NCBI RefSeq assembly: GCF_014633365.1
Contig: NC_068352.1
Location: 6,998,393 to 7,062,392, forward strand
Source of the DNA: Diospyros lotus
Taxonomy: Eukaryota; Streptophyta; Magnoliopsida; Ericales; Ebenaceae
DNA length: 64,000 nucleotides
Direction of reading: 5' to 3'
Made by a program: the position numbers and the translations under genes. Of the stretch, positions 9,303-20,923 are shown piece after piece. Position 1 is the first letter of the stretch; each line of letters starts with the position of its first letter. Under the pieces are notes generated by a model. It ran no database searches and was not told the DNA's origin. It was given only the letters and a program-made list of their open reading frames with translations.

Positions 9303-11263
9303 TGAAAGTAAAGTAAGATCGTTAAAGGGCAAGTAACGTAGTTCAAAAAGAATTTTGAACCTTACCCCGATCCCGGCGATTGGATCAACGTTGAAATCAA
9401 ATCATTCACAAACAAATAAATAAATCTAACATTTAGAATATCGAGTCGTTCATGGATTCGAGCCGTCCAAGCATCCGGCCTCTAATTCGTGATACGCGGC
9501 ACGCGTCCATTGGCAAGGAGAGCGGAATAGGAGTGCTAGCTCCTTCTCCTTTACGCGGCTTGTGTATGGACGGAAAAAGAACGCCCTCGTTTCGTATTGA
9601 TGCCAAAAGAAACGGGGAAGAGTGAACGGCAATACGTTTTTCAACTCTCAAAAAATGACACCAAAAACCCCTGTAGTTTGGGCAACCCATAAATGAGTAT
9701 TTATAAGGAGCTCTAGGGTTTCTTAAACCCTAATGGATATAGGCCGGCCCATTTAATTTAGTCCAATTAGGAACTTAAATTAAATGGGTTTATTCTAGTC
9801 CAACTAGGATTATAATTAAATGGCCCAATCCTTTTATAGGTTTAAATATAATATTTTGGCCCAAATCTAATTCAAGCCCAAACATAATATCTAATATTTA
9901 GCCCAAATCTAATTTAGTCCAAATATAATATTTATTTTAATATTTGGTCCAAATCCAATTTAGTCCAAATATAATATTTAATTTAATATTTGGCTCAAAT
10001 CAAATTTAGTCCAATTATTAACTTAAGCCCAAATATATTTTATTTCCTATTTGCCACTCCAACAAATAGAAAATTATTAAATTAGAAACTTTTTCCTAAT
10101 TTAATCAATTGTCATTTTAGGAAACTCTTTCCATTATGACGACTCCTCATCATATCGACGTCTTTACGTCTATTTGTTCTTTTTTTGTGAGAACCTACGA
10201 CGACACAACTTCTTGCCGAAGTGTCTCACTTAACCATATGTTCACTTTCTTGGTTTAAGCCAGGGACCGTGCTTATTGTGTATGACTCATTAGGCTTCCG
10301 AATATGTTGGCAATGTGTCGGTACAAACACATAAGACAAGATTGGCCTCTAGCAAGGCATCATACTTACCCAATTATACAGAAGGATTCATAATCCGCAA
10401 ATAACCTTTCACGAGCATGGTTATCGTGTAATACGATCCTCTCGTCAATGTATCTTATGTGATCACAAGTATGGCGATGTGTTGCTTGATAACAATCACA
10501 TGAGTTTTCTTCGGTCTTATGGATATCTTCACTTAATAGAAAGTAAATCAATAACTCCTTATTGATCTCTTTTACCATGGCCATGGATTTAAAGTGAATA
10601 TCCACCGAAGGCGCATTAGATACATCATCCTCTATCAAGAGATAGACGAGTCCCATTTTGGTTATACACCCATCTCCATAAGCCTCACGATATACCCAAC
10701 GATCACCCACGTGCAGCCTTTGTCTAGGCCCATCGAAACGATGTTAAAGCATACCGGTCTTCTTATGAGATGACTATGACAACCTCAGGTCCAAGGATTA
10801 GTTACACTCTTCTCGTATGAGAATTCCATCAACCTACAACCAAAATGGATTCTCATGGCGAGTCATGTCCAGTGACACGTTTTACAACATTGGTCACCTA
10901 TGTACTTGTCTAGGCATCCCCATGCCTATGGGTGTAAGACCCCCATTGCTATCACATAGCAAAAACATAGCACATACAAGTCTTACTGCAATTGTCAATG
11001 TCCATTCTTGACATTGCTACGACTTGGGACGTTTAATGATATCTAGAAACTGTGATGCATCATCTCACATCTTTATAGATTAATCACAATATACATCATA
11101 TGGACTTCTATCTAGTTTCATTTGGTTATTACAATAATAACAAGAAACTAATTGAATGACTTCTTGTGAATTTGAACAACTCCTTATTCAAATAATAAAC
11201 ATGATTACAATTGTCAGTGTACAACATGCCCAATCTGATTGGGTCTAGAGAACCTACACTAAC
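9303..11263 (-). mobile_element. Solo LTR (1.96 kb) on minus strand, TSD AAAAT
   Basis: On the minus strand it begins TGTTAGTGTAGG (from 11,263) and ends TTACTTTCA (9303). It is flanked by AAAAT at 9298-9302 and 11,264-11,268. A TATA box on the minus strand lies near 9697-9706 (rc of gagtatttataagg) with a leader containing GC-rich sequence down to about 9430. Tandem-like segments of tttggtccaaatccaatttag occur at 9850-10,040. A 114-codon minus-strand frame at 10,366-10,710 has no recognisable domain and is probably chance. Confidence 0.88.
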
Positions 11264-11268
11264 AAAAA

Positions 11269-11692
11269 TGAAAGAAGGAAGGAAGACAAAATGACTCCTC
11301 ATTTAGATAATAAGCCTAAACACCAAGCTATCCATGTTATCTTGGGAGGAGAGACTTTGGCAAAGGATACATCACCTGAGTGAAAAGCATATGCCCGACA
11401 CACTTATAAAGTAAACTTGGGGATGGATATTCAAGAAAATAAAGAGCCTATCATCTTCACTCCGAAGGATAGGAGAGATATCATCATTCCCCATGATAAC
11501 CCTATGGTAATTTCGACAGTAATCACTAAGCATTTGATAAGGAGAATTTTGGTGGACAACGGTTGTTTAGTCAATGTTATATACTATAACTACTTTGAAC
11601 AAATGAATATCTCCCACGAAAGATTGAAGAAAGTATCTTCTTCATTGTATAGTTTTACTAGGAAGGCAATACTAGAGGTTGGAGCAATATAG
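11269..11692 (+). pseudogene. Tat-like aspartic protease region
   Basis: Resumption of the host polyprotein. It shows HQAIHVILGGETLAKD (the conserved I-GG segment before the protease), KAYARHTYKVN, then an intact 91-codon frame (11,417-11,692) with IIFTPKDRRDIIIPHDNPMV and RRILVDNGCLVNVIYYNYFE. In the family the active-site segment is V(L)VDSGSS; here it is V-D-N-G, so the Ser is replaced. A stop codon lies before the frame. Retroviral-type pepsin fold, processing role in the ancestor; not functional now. Confidence 0.8.
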
Positions 11693-11989
11693 TTGCTTGT
11701 TACTTTAGGGATAAATCCTTAAAGCATGACTCGCTAAGCCAACTTCATGGTGTTGAAGACTTCTTTGACCACTTATAATGTAATATTTGGCTGACAACTC
11801 TTGAATAACATAAGGGCAATTGTTTCTTCATGTCATCTTCTGATGAAGTTTCCTACTCCATATGGGGTAGGACAAGTTTGGGGGGATCAAAAGAAAGCAA
11901 GAACTTGTTACATTTCCTTCACTAAGGGGAAGAAGAAGGAAGAGACATTGACCATCATTGAATAGGCCATACATAACCCTTAACTTGTG

Positions 11990-12740
11990 GAAAAGCTAGA
12001 CGTTGTCTAGATGAGGAATGATGATCTAGAAAAGCTTGTCTATGTACAAATCCAACTCCTTGAGAAGACTTAGAAATAAATTGTAGAATGTATCAAAGCC
12101 AATACAGATATATTCACATAAACATTAGCTGATATGCTAGGAATTAGTCTGGATGTGATTTCTCACCAACTTGAATGTGGACCCACGAATAAAGCTTATT
12201 AAGCAGAAAAAAAGGATCATAGCTCCAAAGAAGTAGAAGCCATAGCGGAGGAAATTAACAAATTGCTTGAAGTCAACTTTATTTGAGAAGTATGTAACCC
12301 CAAGTGGTTGCCAAATGTCGTGATGGTCAAGAAAGTTAATGGCAAATAGAGGGTTGGTGTAGATTTCACTAACCTTAACAAGGCATGTCCAAAGGATTCG
12401 TATCCTCTCCCTCATATCGACATGTTGGTGGATGAAACATAAGGGTTCAATCTCCTGAGCTTTTTGGAAGCTTTCTCGAGGTACCATAAAAAAATGATGC
12501 ATTCCTTGAACCAAGAAAAAATGTTGATCATAGAAAAAAGACGTATTGCTATCGAGTTATGCTAGTTAGACTTAAAATGTAGGGGCAACATATCAATAGA
12601 TGGTAACTAAAGTTTTCAACGATTTGCTGGGCAGGACAATGGAGACCTTTGTGGATGATATGATTGTTAAGAGTCAAGAAACTAATTCTCATTATGATGA
12701 AATTACTTAGGTATTTAAGGTACTTAACTAATTCTTAGGG
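11990..12740 (+). pseudogene. Tat-like reverse transcriptase (N-terminal two thirds)
   Basis: Degenerate plus-strand RT. Recognisable pieces are ADMLGISLDVISHQLECGP, EEINKLLEVNFI, NPKWLPNVVMVKKVNGK, RVGVDFTNLNKACPKDSYPL, then GATYQ and FVDDMIVKSQE (about 12,649-12,680, the catalytic xVDD box) and a final VFKVLN. Stops and frameshifts are frequent. The sequence changes abruptly to a copia integrase near 12,740, and the C-terminal RT part before RNase H reappears only at 32,797, with about 150 residues missing. A deletion therefore accompanied or followed the copia insertion. Confidence 0.8.
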
Positions 12741-13340
12741 TGATTATGTCTACTTTGCGACCTTTACCAATAATTTATCTAGGTATGGTTAGTGTACTTA
12801 ATGAAGTACAAGTTTAAAGTCTTTAAAAAGTTCAAGGTGGAAGTAGAAAACCGAAAAGGAAAAAGTATCAAAATTCTTCAATTTGATTGAGGAGGTGAAT
12901 ACTTGAGTATTGAATTTATTGATTATCTTAAAGAGTGTGGTATCGTTTCACAATTAACTCCTTCATATACACCATAATTAAATGGTGTGGCTGAACATAG
13001 AAATCAAACCTTGTTAGATATGGTACATTCCGTGATTAGCTACACAGTTTTGCCAATTTTGTTATGGGGTTATGCTATTCTTACAACAATTTACTTGTTA
13101 AATTGGGTACCAACTAAGTCTGTTTCAACTACGCTATATGAGATACGGATTAGGAGACCACTGAGTCTTAAGCATGTTAGGATTTGGGGTTGCCCGATTT
13201 ATGTCAAAAGGTTGAAAACAAAGAAGTTGGAACCAAGATTTGAAAAAGGGATTCTTGTGGGGTACCTAAAGATAGTTTAGGGTATTATGTCTATTTTCCA
13301 ACTGATCCGAGAATTATAGTTGCCAAACATATAATCTTCT
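12741..13340 (+). pseudogene. Copia integrase (partial)
   Basis: Reads DYVYFATFTNNLSRYG, then the core KILQFD followed by a stop and GGEYLS, TPSYTP, NGVAEHRNQTLLDMVHSVIS, and an intact 97-codon frame (12,987-13,280) covering RIWGCPIYVKR and EKGILVGY. The second catalytic Asp (in QFD) and the Glu of NGVAE are present. The usual FTDD/FIDD segment near the N-terminus reads FTNN. Several nonsense codons disable it. The N-terminal zinc domain is missing. Confidence 0.85.
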
Positions 13341-14185
13341 TGGAATAAGCGTTCATCCAGGAGGATGGTATGGGTAAGAAAATAGATTTGGCAGGAGATG
13401 AGTCTTTTGTTCCACAAATACCTTATTAGATTACTGTGCAAGGTAAGACTAGTTGTGTTATCGATCCACAGGTTCCTTATTGGATTGTTGGTATGGTTTA
13501 TCAATGGAGGAAATACATGAATTGTTCTTATATGGGGATAGTGATTAGTTAGTTGATCTTATTACCTATAAAAAGGTGATATATGATATTGATACCTCGA
13601 AGTGGCAAGTAACTATGGAATCGGAGATGGAGTCTATGTACTCTAATTAAGTTTGGACCTTGGTAGATCCACTTGAGGGGATTATCCCCATAAGGTGTAA
13701 ATGGATCTTCAAGAGAAAAATCAGTGTTGATGGGCAAGTTTCAAATTATAAGCTCGATTGGTAGCTAAAATATACCATCAATGTGGTGTTGACTATGACA
13801 AGACCTTTTCACTAGTTGTGATGCTAAATTCCATCAAGATGATGTTAGCTATTGCTGTATATTATAACTATGAGATTTAACAGATAGTCATCAAGATGAC
13901 ATTCCTTAATGGGTTTCTTGAGAAAGAAATCTATATGGAATAGCCACGTGATTTTGAGTCCGCTGATTCTCATCAAGTATATTTGCTTAAGAGATCAATA
14001 TATGGTCTAAAGTAAGCTTCGGGAAGCTAGAATATCCGTTTTGATCATGAGATCAAAGAGTTTGGTTACATGAGAAATTCAGATGAACCTTGTGTATATA
14101 AGAAGGCTAGTGGGAGTAATGTCGCGTTCCTAGTCTTATATGTGGATGATATTTTGATTATTGATAATAGTGTGAACATGATGAT
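13341..14185 (+). pseudogene. Copia reverse transcriptase (interrupted)
   Basis: Recognisable blocks: WQVTMESEMESMYSN, VWTLVDPLEGIIPIRCKWIF, KTFSLVVMLNSIKMMLAIAV, MTFLNGFLEKEIYME, SIYGLK, then EPCVYKKASGSNVAFLVLYV running into the catalytic YVDD and ILIIDNSVNMM. Multiple stops are present. At 14,185 the frame is cut by the TRIM complex with duplicated ATGAT. The following part of RT (up to IYRDR) is not found before the SIRE-like LTR, so sequence was lost or is too decayed to see. Confidence 0.85.
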
Positions 14186-14276
14186 TGTAATACCCCGAGA
14201 GCCCAAGATTAGGTCTAAGAAGGGACTCTAGAAAAGGTAAGATATATATCAAGGATAGTAAGGAAGGAAACAACAA

Positions 14277-14525
14277 TGTAATACCCCGAGAGCCCAAGGT
14301 CAAGTCTAAGAAGGGACTCTAGAGAATGTTGTATATATATCAAGAATAGTAAGGAAGAAAATAACACCAGCTGGATACCTTTTAGGCTGAATGTGAATAA
14401 AGAACTCTAGGGTTAAGCGTGCTTGAGCTAGGGTAGCTCTAGAATGGGTGACCCTTGGAAGTTCGCGTAAGCTTATTAGGGTAAGTTGATCCGGTCCTTC
14501 CTATCACTTGATGCGGGATGTCACA
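14277..14525 (+). repeat. TRIM LTR, complete copy
   Basis: 249 bp, TGTAATACCCCGAG ... GATGTCACA, followed two bases later by the tRNA-iMet-type PBS. It is nearly identical in layout to the copy at 23,885-24,134. Confidence 0.85.
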
Positions 14526-14888
14526 GGTGGTATCAGAGCTGACCCTTGGAGAAGGCGATCCGATGAAAGTGGGGAGTGGTGTTGGGGCGCGAGGGTCTGA
14601 ACAAGGAGAGACTTCTAGCAGGCTTCTAGGATGGCAGACCCTAAAGGGAAGAAGATCTGGGACCCGTTGTAAGGTCGCATGACGAGAACGTCATGCGCTC
14701 AAAGGGGGAGAATGTAATACCTCGAGAGCCCAAGGTCAGGTCTAAGAAGGGACTCTAGAGAAGGTAGTATATATATCAGGATAGTAAGGAAGAAAACAAC
14801 AATGTAATACCTAGAGAGCCCAAGGTCATGTCTAAGAAGGAACTCTAGAGAATGTAGTATATATATCGAGGATAGTAAGGAATGAAAT

Positions 14889-16635
14889 TGTAACGCCCCG
14901 CTTTCTCGGGCGCGTTATAACTCGGACAATTCTAGGATAATATTTTTTCTTTCAAACACTATTGCTAAACCACATCATTCCTCGAATCCGTCCCAGAATT
15001 CCAATTCATTTATCTCGAAAGAGAATCATTATACACATCAAATGCGGAAGCAATGATCGAAACCTGATATCTTAACATCGATCATAAATCAATTCTTACA
15101 TCTTCATTAACCAAAAGGATATACATCAACATTCCTTAAAACGTTCAGAATTCAAAGTAGCAGAACTTAAATACATGGGTTACATAACATACATTTCATT
15201 TCTCATGCACTCTGCTAAGTGCCATTTCATGCCTCATTTATCCTCGTATTTGCTACAATCTCCATCTGGAACATTTGAATATTCCAGGGGCAAAACCCAA
15301 GTTAGATGATGAATCTTCTAAGTAAGGGTACAGAAAACATATTTTGTGTATGAATGCAATGTCTTACTCATCGTAAGGGTCAACTGCACCTTTCATGCTA
15401 CTCACCATTTTTGCGGCCACCTCTTTCGAAGCCGGGGTGTATGGGTGCACCCTTGGTAAAGTAGCGGTGCTAGTTCGTACTCCTTACTGCCATAATGCGC
15501 GTGATCAATGATATCAACATGTACATATGTATTTCACAGCATGTCATGTATGCAGTCTACGTGATGGATACATATCAAAGCATGTCAATATGATGAAAGC
15601 ATCCCCGAAGATCGGAGTTTGAAACATAAATCACCTACAACCAATTATTTTCCATAAAACTAAATCCAGTTGGGAAGTACCACTTACCTTTTCAAGCTTA
15701 TCGAGCTACCTCGATATTCGTGCCATGCCTCAAAATGCGTGCATCATCTCGATTTGCGTGCCAACCTCAAAATTCTCACAAGTCACTTCAACTTTAGCCT
15801 CAAAGTATCCTAATCACCATATTTATTTAAATAAGCATTAAAACTTATTTTTTCATAATTTCTTGCATTTTCTTTATTTCTCTCTCTATTTCTTCCTATT
15901 TTTCCTTAATAAATTGAAACTAAATATTTCTAAAATATTTTCTCAAATATTTCATTACGAAAATTCATAAAATAATATTCTTGAATGTTTGGAATTTTCT
16001 AAGAAATTTTACTTACCTTAACTTAGCCTCTCGGGCTTCCTCGGTATGCTTGCCATATCCTTGAAACGCGTGTCTGAACCATTTTCTTGCCCAAAATCTT
16101 CGGAATATTAGTAAATATTCATTTCCCATTTTTTGAGAATTTTCTCCAATTTTTTTTCTATTTTTTTCTTTTCTTTTCTGTTCTTTTTGTTTTCTTTTAT
16201 TTTCTTCCCTTTTTCTTCCTCCCTTCTTCTTCTTCTTCTTCTTCTTCTTCTTCTTCTTCTTCTCCCTTGCATCCGTCTACAACTTTCGCGCACACAGCTC
16301 GCACCAGCCATTGCCTCGCTGTGCATCACGGCCATAACCACCGGCGGTCTTCCTCGCGGCCACCTGTCGCCCGCATCGCCTTCTTGCCGCCATCGACCTC
16401 CCCTACATCACCTGCTGCAACGCCAAGCTACTAGCCTGGCTTTGGCCATTTCTGACTTGCGGTTGCGGCTCATTCTGGCCGCCTGGAGTTGATCTCGGGG
16501 TTGCCCCCAGGCCGCACGTAGCCTGCCATCGCTGCTCAACCCGTCGGCCTCCTCTACTCCACTCCAGCTTGCGGCCATGACCGCTTTGAGCTTGTGACTA
16601 CAGCGAGCACCAGCAAGCCATCTCCCGCACTCTCT

Positions 16636-16670
<35 letters not shown>

Positions 16671-17492
16671 CTCCTCTTGATGCTTATCCCAATCGGCCAA
16701 ATCCTCTAATTTATAGGCAAGCTGTTGCTTGCATATATACATATATATATATATTTTTTACGTCATATTAATTACTAAATCTCTCAAATCTTTAGACGCT
16801 ACTACTCCATACCTCTTACAGATTTCTTTCCTCAATTCATGCTGTCAAAATCTCCCCATTTTGCAGCTGAAATCTCAGCCATTAAAGCTTCACAGAAGCT
16901 AACCATGGCCACTCACGCGCACACGCAAATGCAAATTCCACCTGTATATATATATATATTTAATTATATATTACACTAATTTATACATTTAAACCTCACA
17001 TTTCATCTTAAATTCATTGGACAATTCCTTAATTGCAATTACATCCTCAAACACTGAATTAGATTGCATTCCGATACTGAAAATCCAAAATTAATAATAT
17101 AAAGCTTCGTTGAAAAGGACGATTTCACCCTAGTGTCCTCACCAGGCTATTGTTTCATCCTAAAACCACTGAAGGGCTGTTCATTACGTAAAACAGGAGC
17201 CCCCTAGGGTTCCATTAATTTTTCGGGAGTCCCCTACGACGATTCAGTTTTGCAGCCTAAATGATAGCTGTATTTTAGCTATACCGAAAATCGTTCCCGA
17301 TTTGATTTCTTTCGATATCATAAATTCTATCTCAGGATGCTCATTGAGACCATATCATTTTCCTTAGATAATTTCGCTTTGAGACATTCCCTGCAGCTGA
17401 TTTGGTACTTATAACTACTATCAAACCAAATTTTCGGTATTCTAAACCTATCGAAATTACGTGGCAACCTTATGCCTAGACGGGGTCTTACA
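14889..17492 (-). repeat. 3' LTR of the LARD-like gypsy element
   Basis: 2604 bp. On the minus strand it runs TGTAAGACCCCGTC ... GGGGCGTTACA. It contains (TTC)n (about 16,226-16,263) and (CT)n (about 16,638-16,670) tracts, a TATA-like tataaattagagg near 16,707-16,720 on the minus strand, and a GC-rich leader (16,270-16,620). The frames in the leader are low-complexity and not considered genes. Confidence 0.88.
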
Positions 17493-20400
17493 TTCTCCCC
17501 TTCTTACAAAAATTTCGTCCTCGAAATTTACCACATGTCCTAAATCTCAAAATTAGAACTCTTGGCCTGACCACACTTATCAATCCCTAAACAATCCACT
17601 TGTCAACCACACATTCCTTTCGGATTCCTCTTTCAAAGCCACTAACCACATAACTCGGTCCTTGGGCCACGAGTCTCTACTCGAGCTCTTATCTAAGTCG
17701 GTACTCACATCATCATACTGAGCCTGCAACTCTCATATCCACATCATCAATTTTTAATTTCCTTTTCACTAAGTCATCCAATCGATATCCTTAATCACGA
17801 CACTTCTCTAATTCTGATTTCCTACAATGTCATTTATCTTGAACTAATCAATCATCCTTTGATAATCTTCCAACCTTAGCATAAAAGTCCCTGATCTCGA
17901 TACATCTTGACTTTTATCAAATCGATCCTCAAATAAATATTTTTATGTCATCAACTATTTCACGTACCCTTGGATCCTATCACAAGTATACGTCATCACA
18001 TATCCTCGAAACTAGCTATGCCTCACCTTAGGTCATCTCAAACTTAGTCATTGCTTAATCTTTACTTGTGCTAATATATTCGAGATTTCTGTTGTTTCCC
18101 CATTCTTGTAGGTATTCATCACCCGATGTAATCTCAAATTTCTGCCAATTGACCACAATCATCTTCTAATCATGTTATGTAACTATTTTCTCAAGAAATC
18201 TTTATTAATAGATTCTATCTGTCTCCAAAACTTCTTTCCGTAACCTAACCTTTAATATCGACCGAAATCTAACGTTGTCTTCCAAGTCTAGCAATACTAA
18301 TATCCTTGCATCGCTTGCTCCTTTGTTACTTGGTCGCCAAACTAATACCTATTCATCCATATACCCATAACTTAAATAACTCCTCGCACTTTTCGAAGTG
18401 ATCCTCAAATAACATTTTATATCATCAGATTATTCATTTGATCCTCAAATTTGCTTGAATTAATCCTCGAGTAATAACATTTCATTTTAATCATGCTTGA
18501 TCCTTAAGGCACCATCTTATGCCAATCATATTTTATCATAAAGAAATCATCTGATTACTTTCCTCACATCTGACCATCAGCTCTTTTGACTTCCAGTCAA
18601 CTGTAGCACAAGTTCACTTACTAACTTGCAATCTCTAGACTTGCTCCCTGACTCTAAAGTTTAATCGTCTTGACAATAGTGCTATCAACTTTATTCGTAC
18701 TATTCTAGCCTCTTAGTCTACACATAGCTCAACATCCAATATTCTCAAGCTATCATTGGTAAATTCAGACTCATCATTTAAGAAATAGTCCCAATAAATT
18801 TTTCGAGAATACGTCCTAGCATTTCTCTTGCTTACTACTTTTCACTGACTGCATGCGCCTGAACCACATATCCACAGGCTCATCATTTTTTTTTTACTTA
18901 CTGACATCATTTTAATCATCGTCTAGCTACATATCCTCGATTTGCCCACTAGGGCTATCTTAGACTAATTGTCTAACCCAACAGGAGCTCTATTCTTCAA
19001 AATCTTAGATCTCTAATAGATTTCGATCTATTACTGTGACCTATCATCCCGGCAAATTTGCCATTACCTGTCTCTCTCAAGTACGTCAAAGATTCTCACA
19101 ACCTTTTAAACGACAATCCATAACTATACTGCCAACTAGAGTAGGCGGGTACTTATGTCACCCATGATACTCCAATCCTTAGGGAAATTCCTTGAAAATC
19201 CCAAATCGATTTATCTTTGAAGATCTCTATTCAAATCATGTTACCTGGTTCCAATTATTTCCTAAAAACAACCGAACCTCAAACTTCCAAGGACTCTCTA
19301 CTAAATAATACTTTAAACCTCAAGTAACGATTCAAGTCCCCATACCAATGCACAAGGCATGACTTATTCACGAGTCTTCTCTTACAGACTTTTGAATCCT
19401 CAAGCCCACTTGGCACACTGAACCGTAGTCACAACCTTTGTTGACTAGGTTTCTCATCATCCTTTCTTAGGGTCAATACGACCTACAAGCAACTCTTGCC
19501 TTTTAGGTACTCGATCTCTTCCTCGAACTGAGATTGCCAACTTATCGTCAAGGCCTTGAACTGGCCATGCTCTACTACCCGAAATCTCGTTTACCGAGAA
19601 TCTATTGACTCTCGCATTTCGCTCTTTAGATATAGATGACTATCAGCACACGACCATTCATGATCCCATTGCCATACTAGATACTAAGGTATTCTATTCC
19701 TCGAGCCTCGCACTATTCGCCATGTCACCCACTCCCAAGATGACTGCGAACCTCGATACAATTCTTTAAATATTACACTCGGTCTATATTCAATCCATTT
19801 CATTTTGGGTTGATTCTCTAGGCTTCCGGCCTCTTTAAACCTCAGCAAGTGGCACACCTCGCACCCTAGATCATTGGGACTTAGACCCATACAAGGTATA
19901 GACCCTACTGGCTTGTCCTAGATCTTCAGTATTTGATCGTCTCCCATGCAGTCTGCTATGATGCTTCGATCAACGGCTTCTCGTACCTTATCGCAAGCCA
20001 TCCATCAGCCCTCTACACGTGGGTCCCTAGATCCAGATCTGTTACTGCGAACACTGAACTAGTAGTGCCATCGCGCTGTTAGGGTTCCTTACCCTGTCTC
20101 TACGAGTCACGTTGGTACCACCGTCACCTCATCAATTGGCGCAACTCATACGTCATTATTTGGCCATGTTCGGCCTCTCGCTTGACCCAATTTGTTGGAT
20201 CCCTCATCTACATATCTTATTTTCAAGACACTAAATGATCCTCGAAAATACTTATCATTTGATCCTAACTCTTTAACTAGGCCATGTCACATCAGTCTAA
20301 TCATCCATGGTTCGATCATCATTGATAACCACAGTTATCCTATCTTTCATTATAAGGATTTCAACTAATGACCTTAAATCAACAGTTTCTAAATCTCTCG

Positions 20401-20923
20401 GATCCATAATCATGGTTACCGAGTCAACCTTACATCCGAATCATATTATCGAATTCTAACTTCAATAGCTAGATCATTCTGCTTGTACTAGCTTCCATTA
20501 GACTTCCACTATTCACTGAGAATAGTAGCCGTATACTGGAATAGTGTCTATACATGAATAGTACACCAGGTAAGTTCTCAGAAAAGAGAGGTGGGTCACA
20601 AATAGGCACACTTAAATACCAAGTCTTTCCTTAGCCAAACCTTTCCTAGACATGCACTTTATCTAGATAACACTTAAATCTAATAACCTCTAAGCCTTCA
20701 ACCGACAGTCCCCGAATCTCCTAAATAGGGATTTCGTTCTATGAACTATTACTCTCTTTCCCCTAAACCTCCACTTAGGGATCCTACTAACTTGTTCTAT
20801 CAATATCGAATCCTCTTAAGTCTCCATTTTGCTCTTCCCTAATTTCCAAATAGGGTTTAACTCTGATATCAACTACAACAGAGTCACTTAAGTCTTCCAT
20901 TAAACTTAAGCTCTGATACCAAC
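17493..20923 (-). mobile_element. Interior of the LARD-like gypsy element
   Basis: 3.4 kb without a long open frame and without any recognisable gag, protease, RT, RNase H or integrase motif. It contains repeated phrases such as gatcctcaaataa (near 17,925, 18,400 and 18,440) and tcctcgaaa words, suggesting internal duplications. The 67-68 codon frames at 19,684-19,890 and 20,787-20,990 have no recognisable domain. It keeps only the cis signals (PBS and PPT). Confidence 0.7.
20910..20921 (-). other. Primer-binding site, tRNA-iMet type
   Basis: TGGTATCAGAGC on the minus strand, two bases inside the 5' LTR of the LARD-like element. It is complementary to the 3' end of initiator methionine tRNA, the usual primer for minus-strand DNA synthesis in plant LTR elements. 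Confidence 0.85.

Noticed and set aside
10366..10710. 114-codon minus-strand frame as a gene
   Set aside because: Inside the solo LTR 9303-11,263, no recognised domain, and the LTR has no internal region.
7763..11263. Single 3.5 kb element with inverted LTR-like ends
   Set aside because: Two separate exact TSDs (TAAGG; AAAAT) and host gag sequence between the two halves show two independent solo LTRs.
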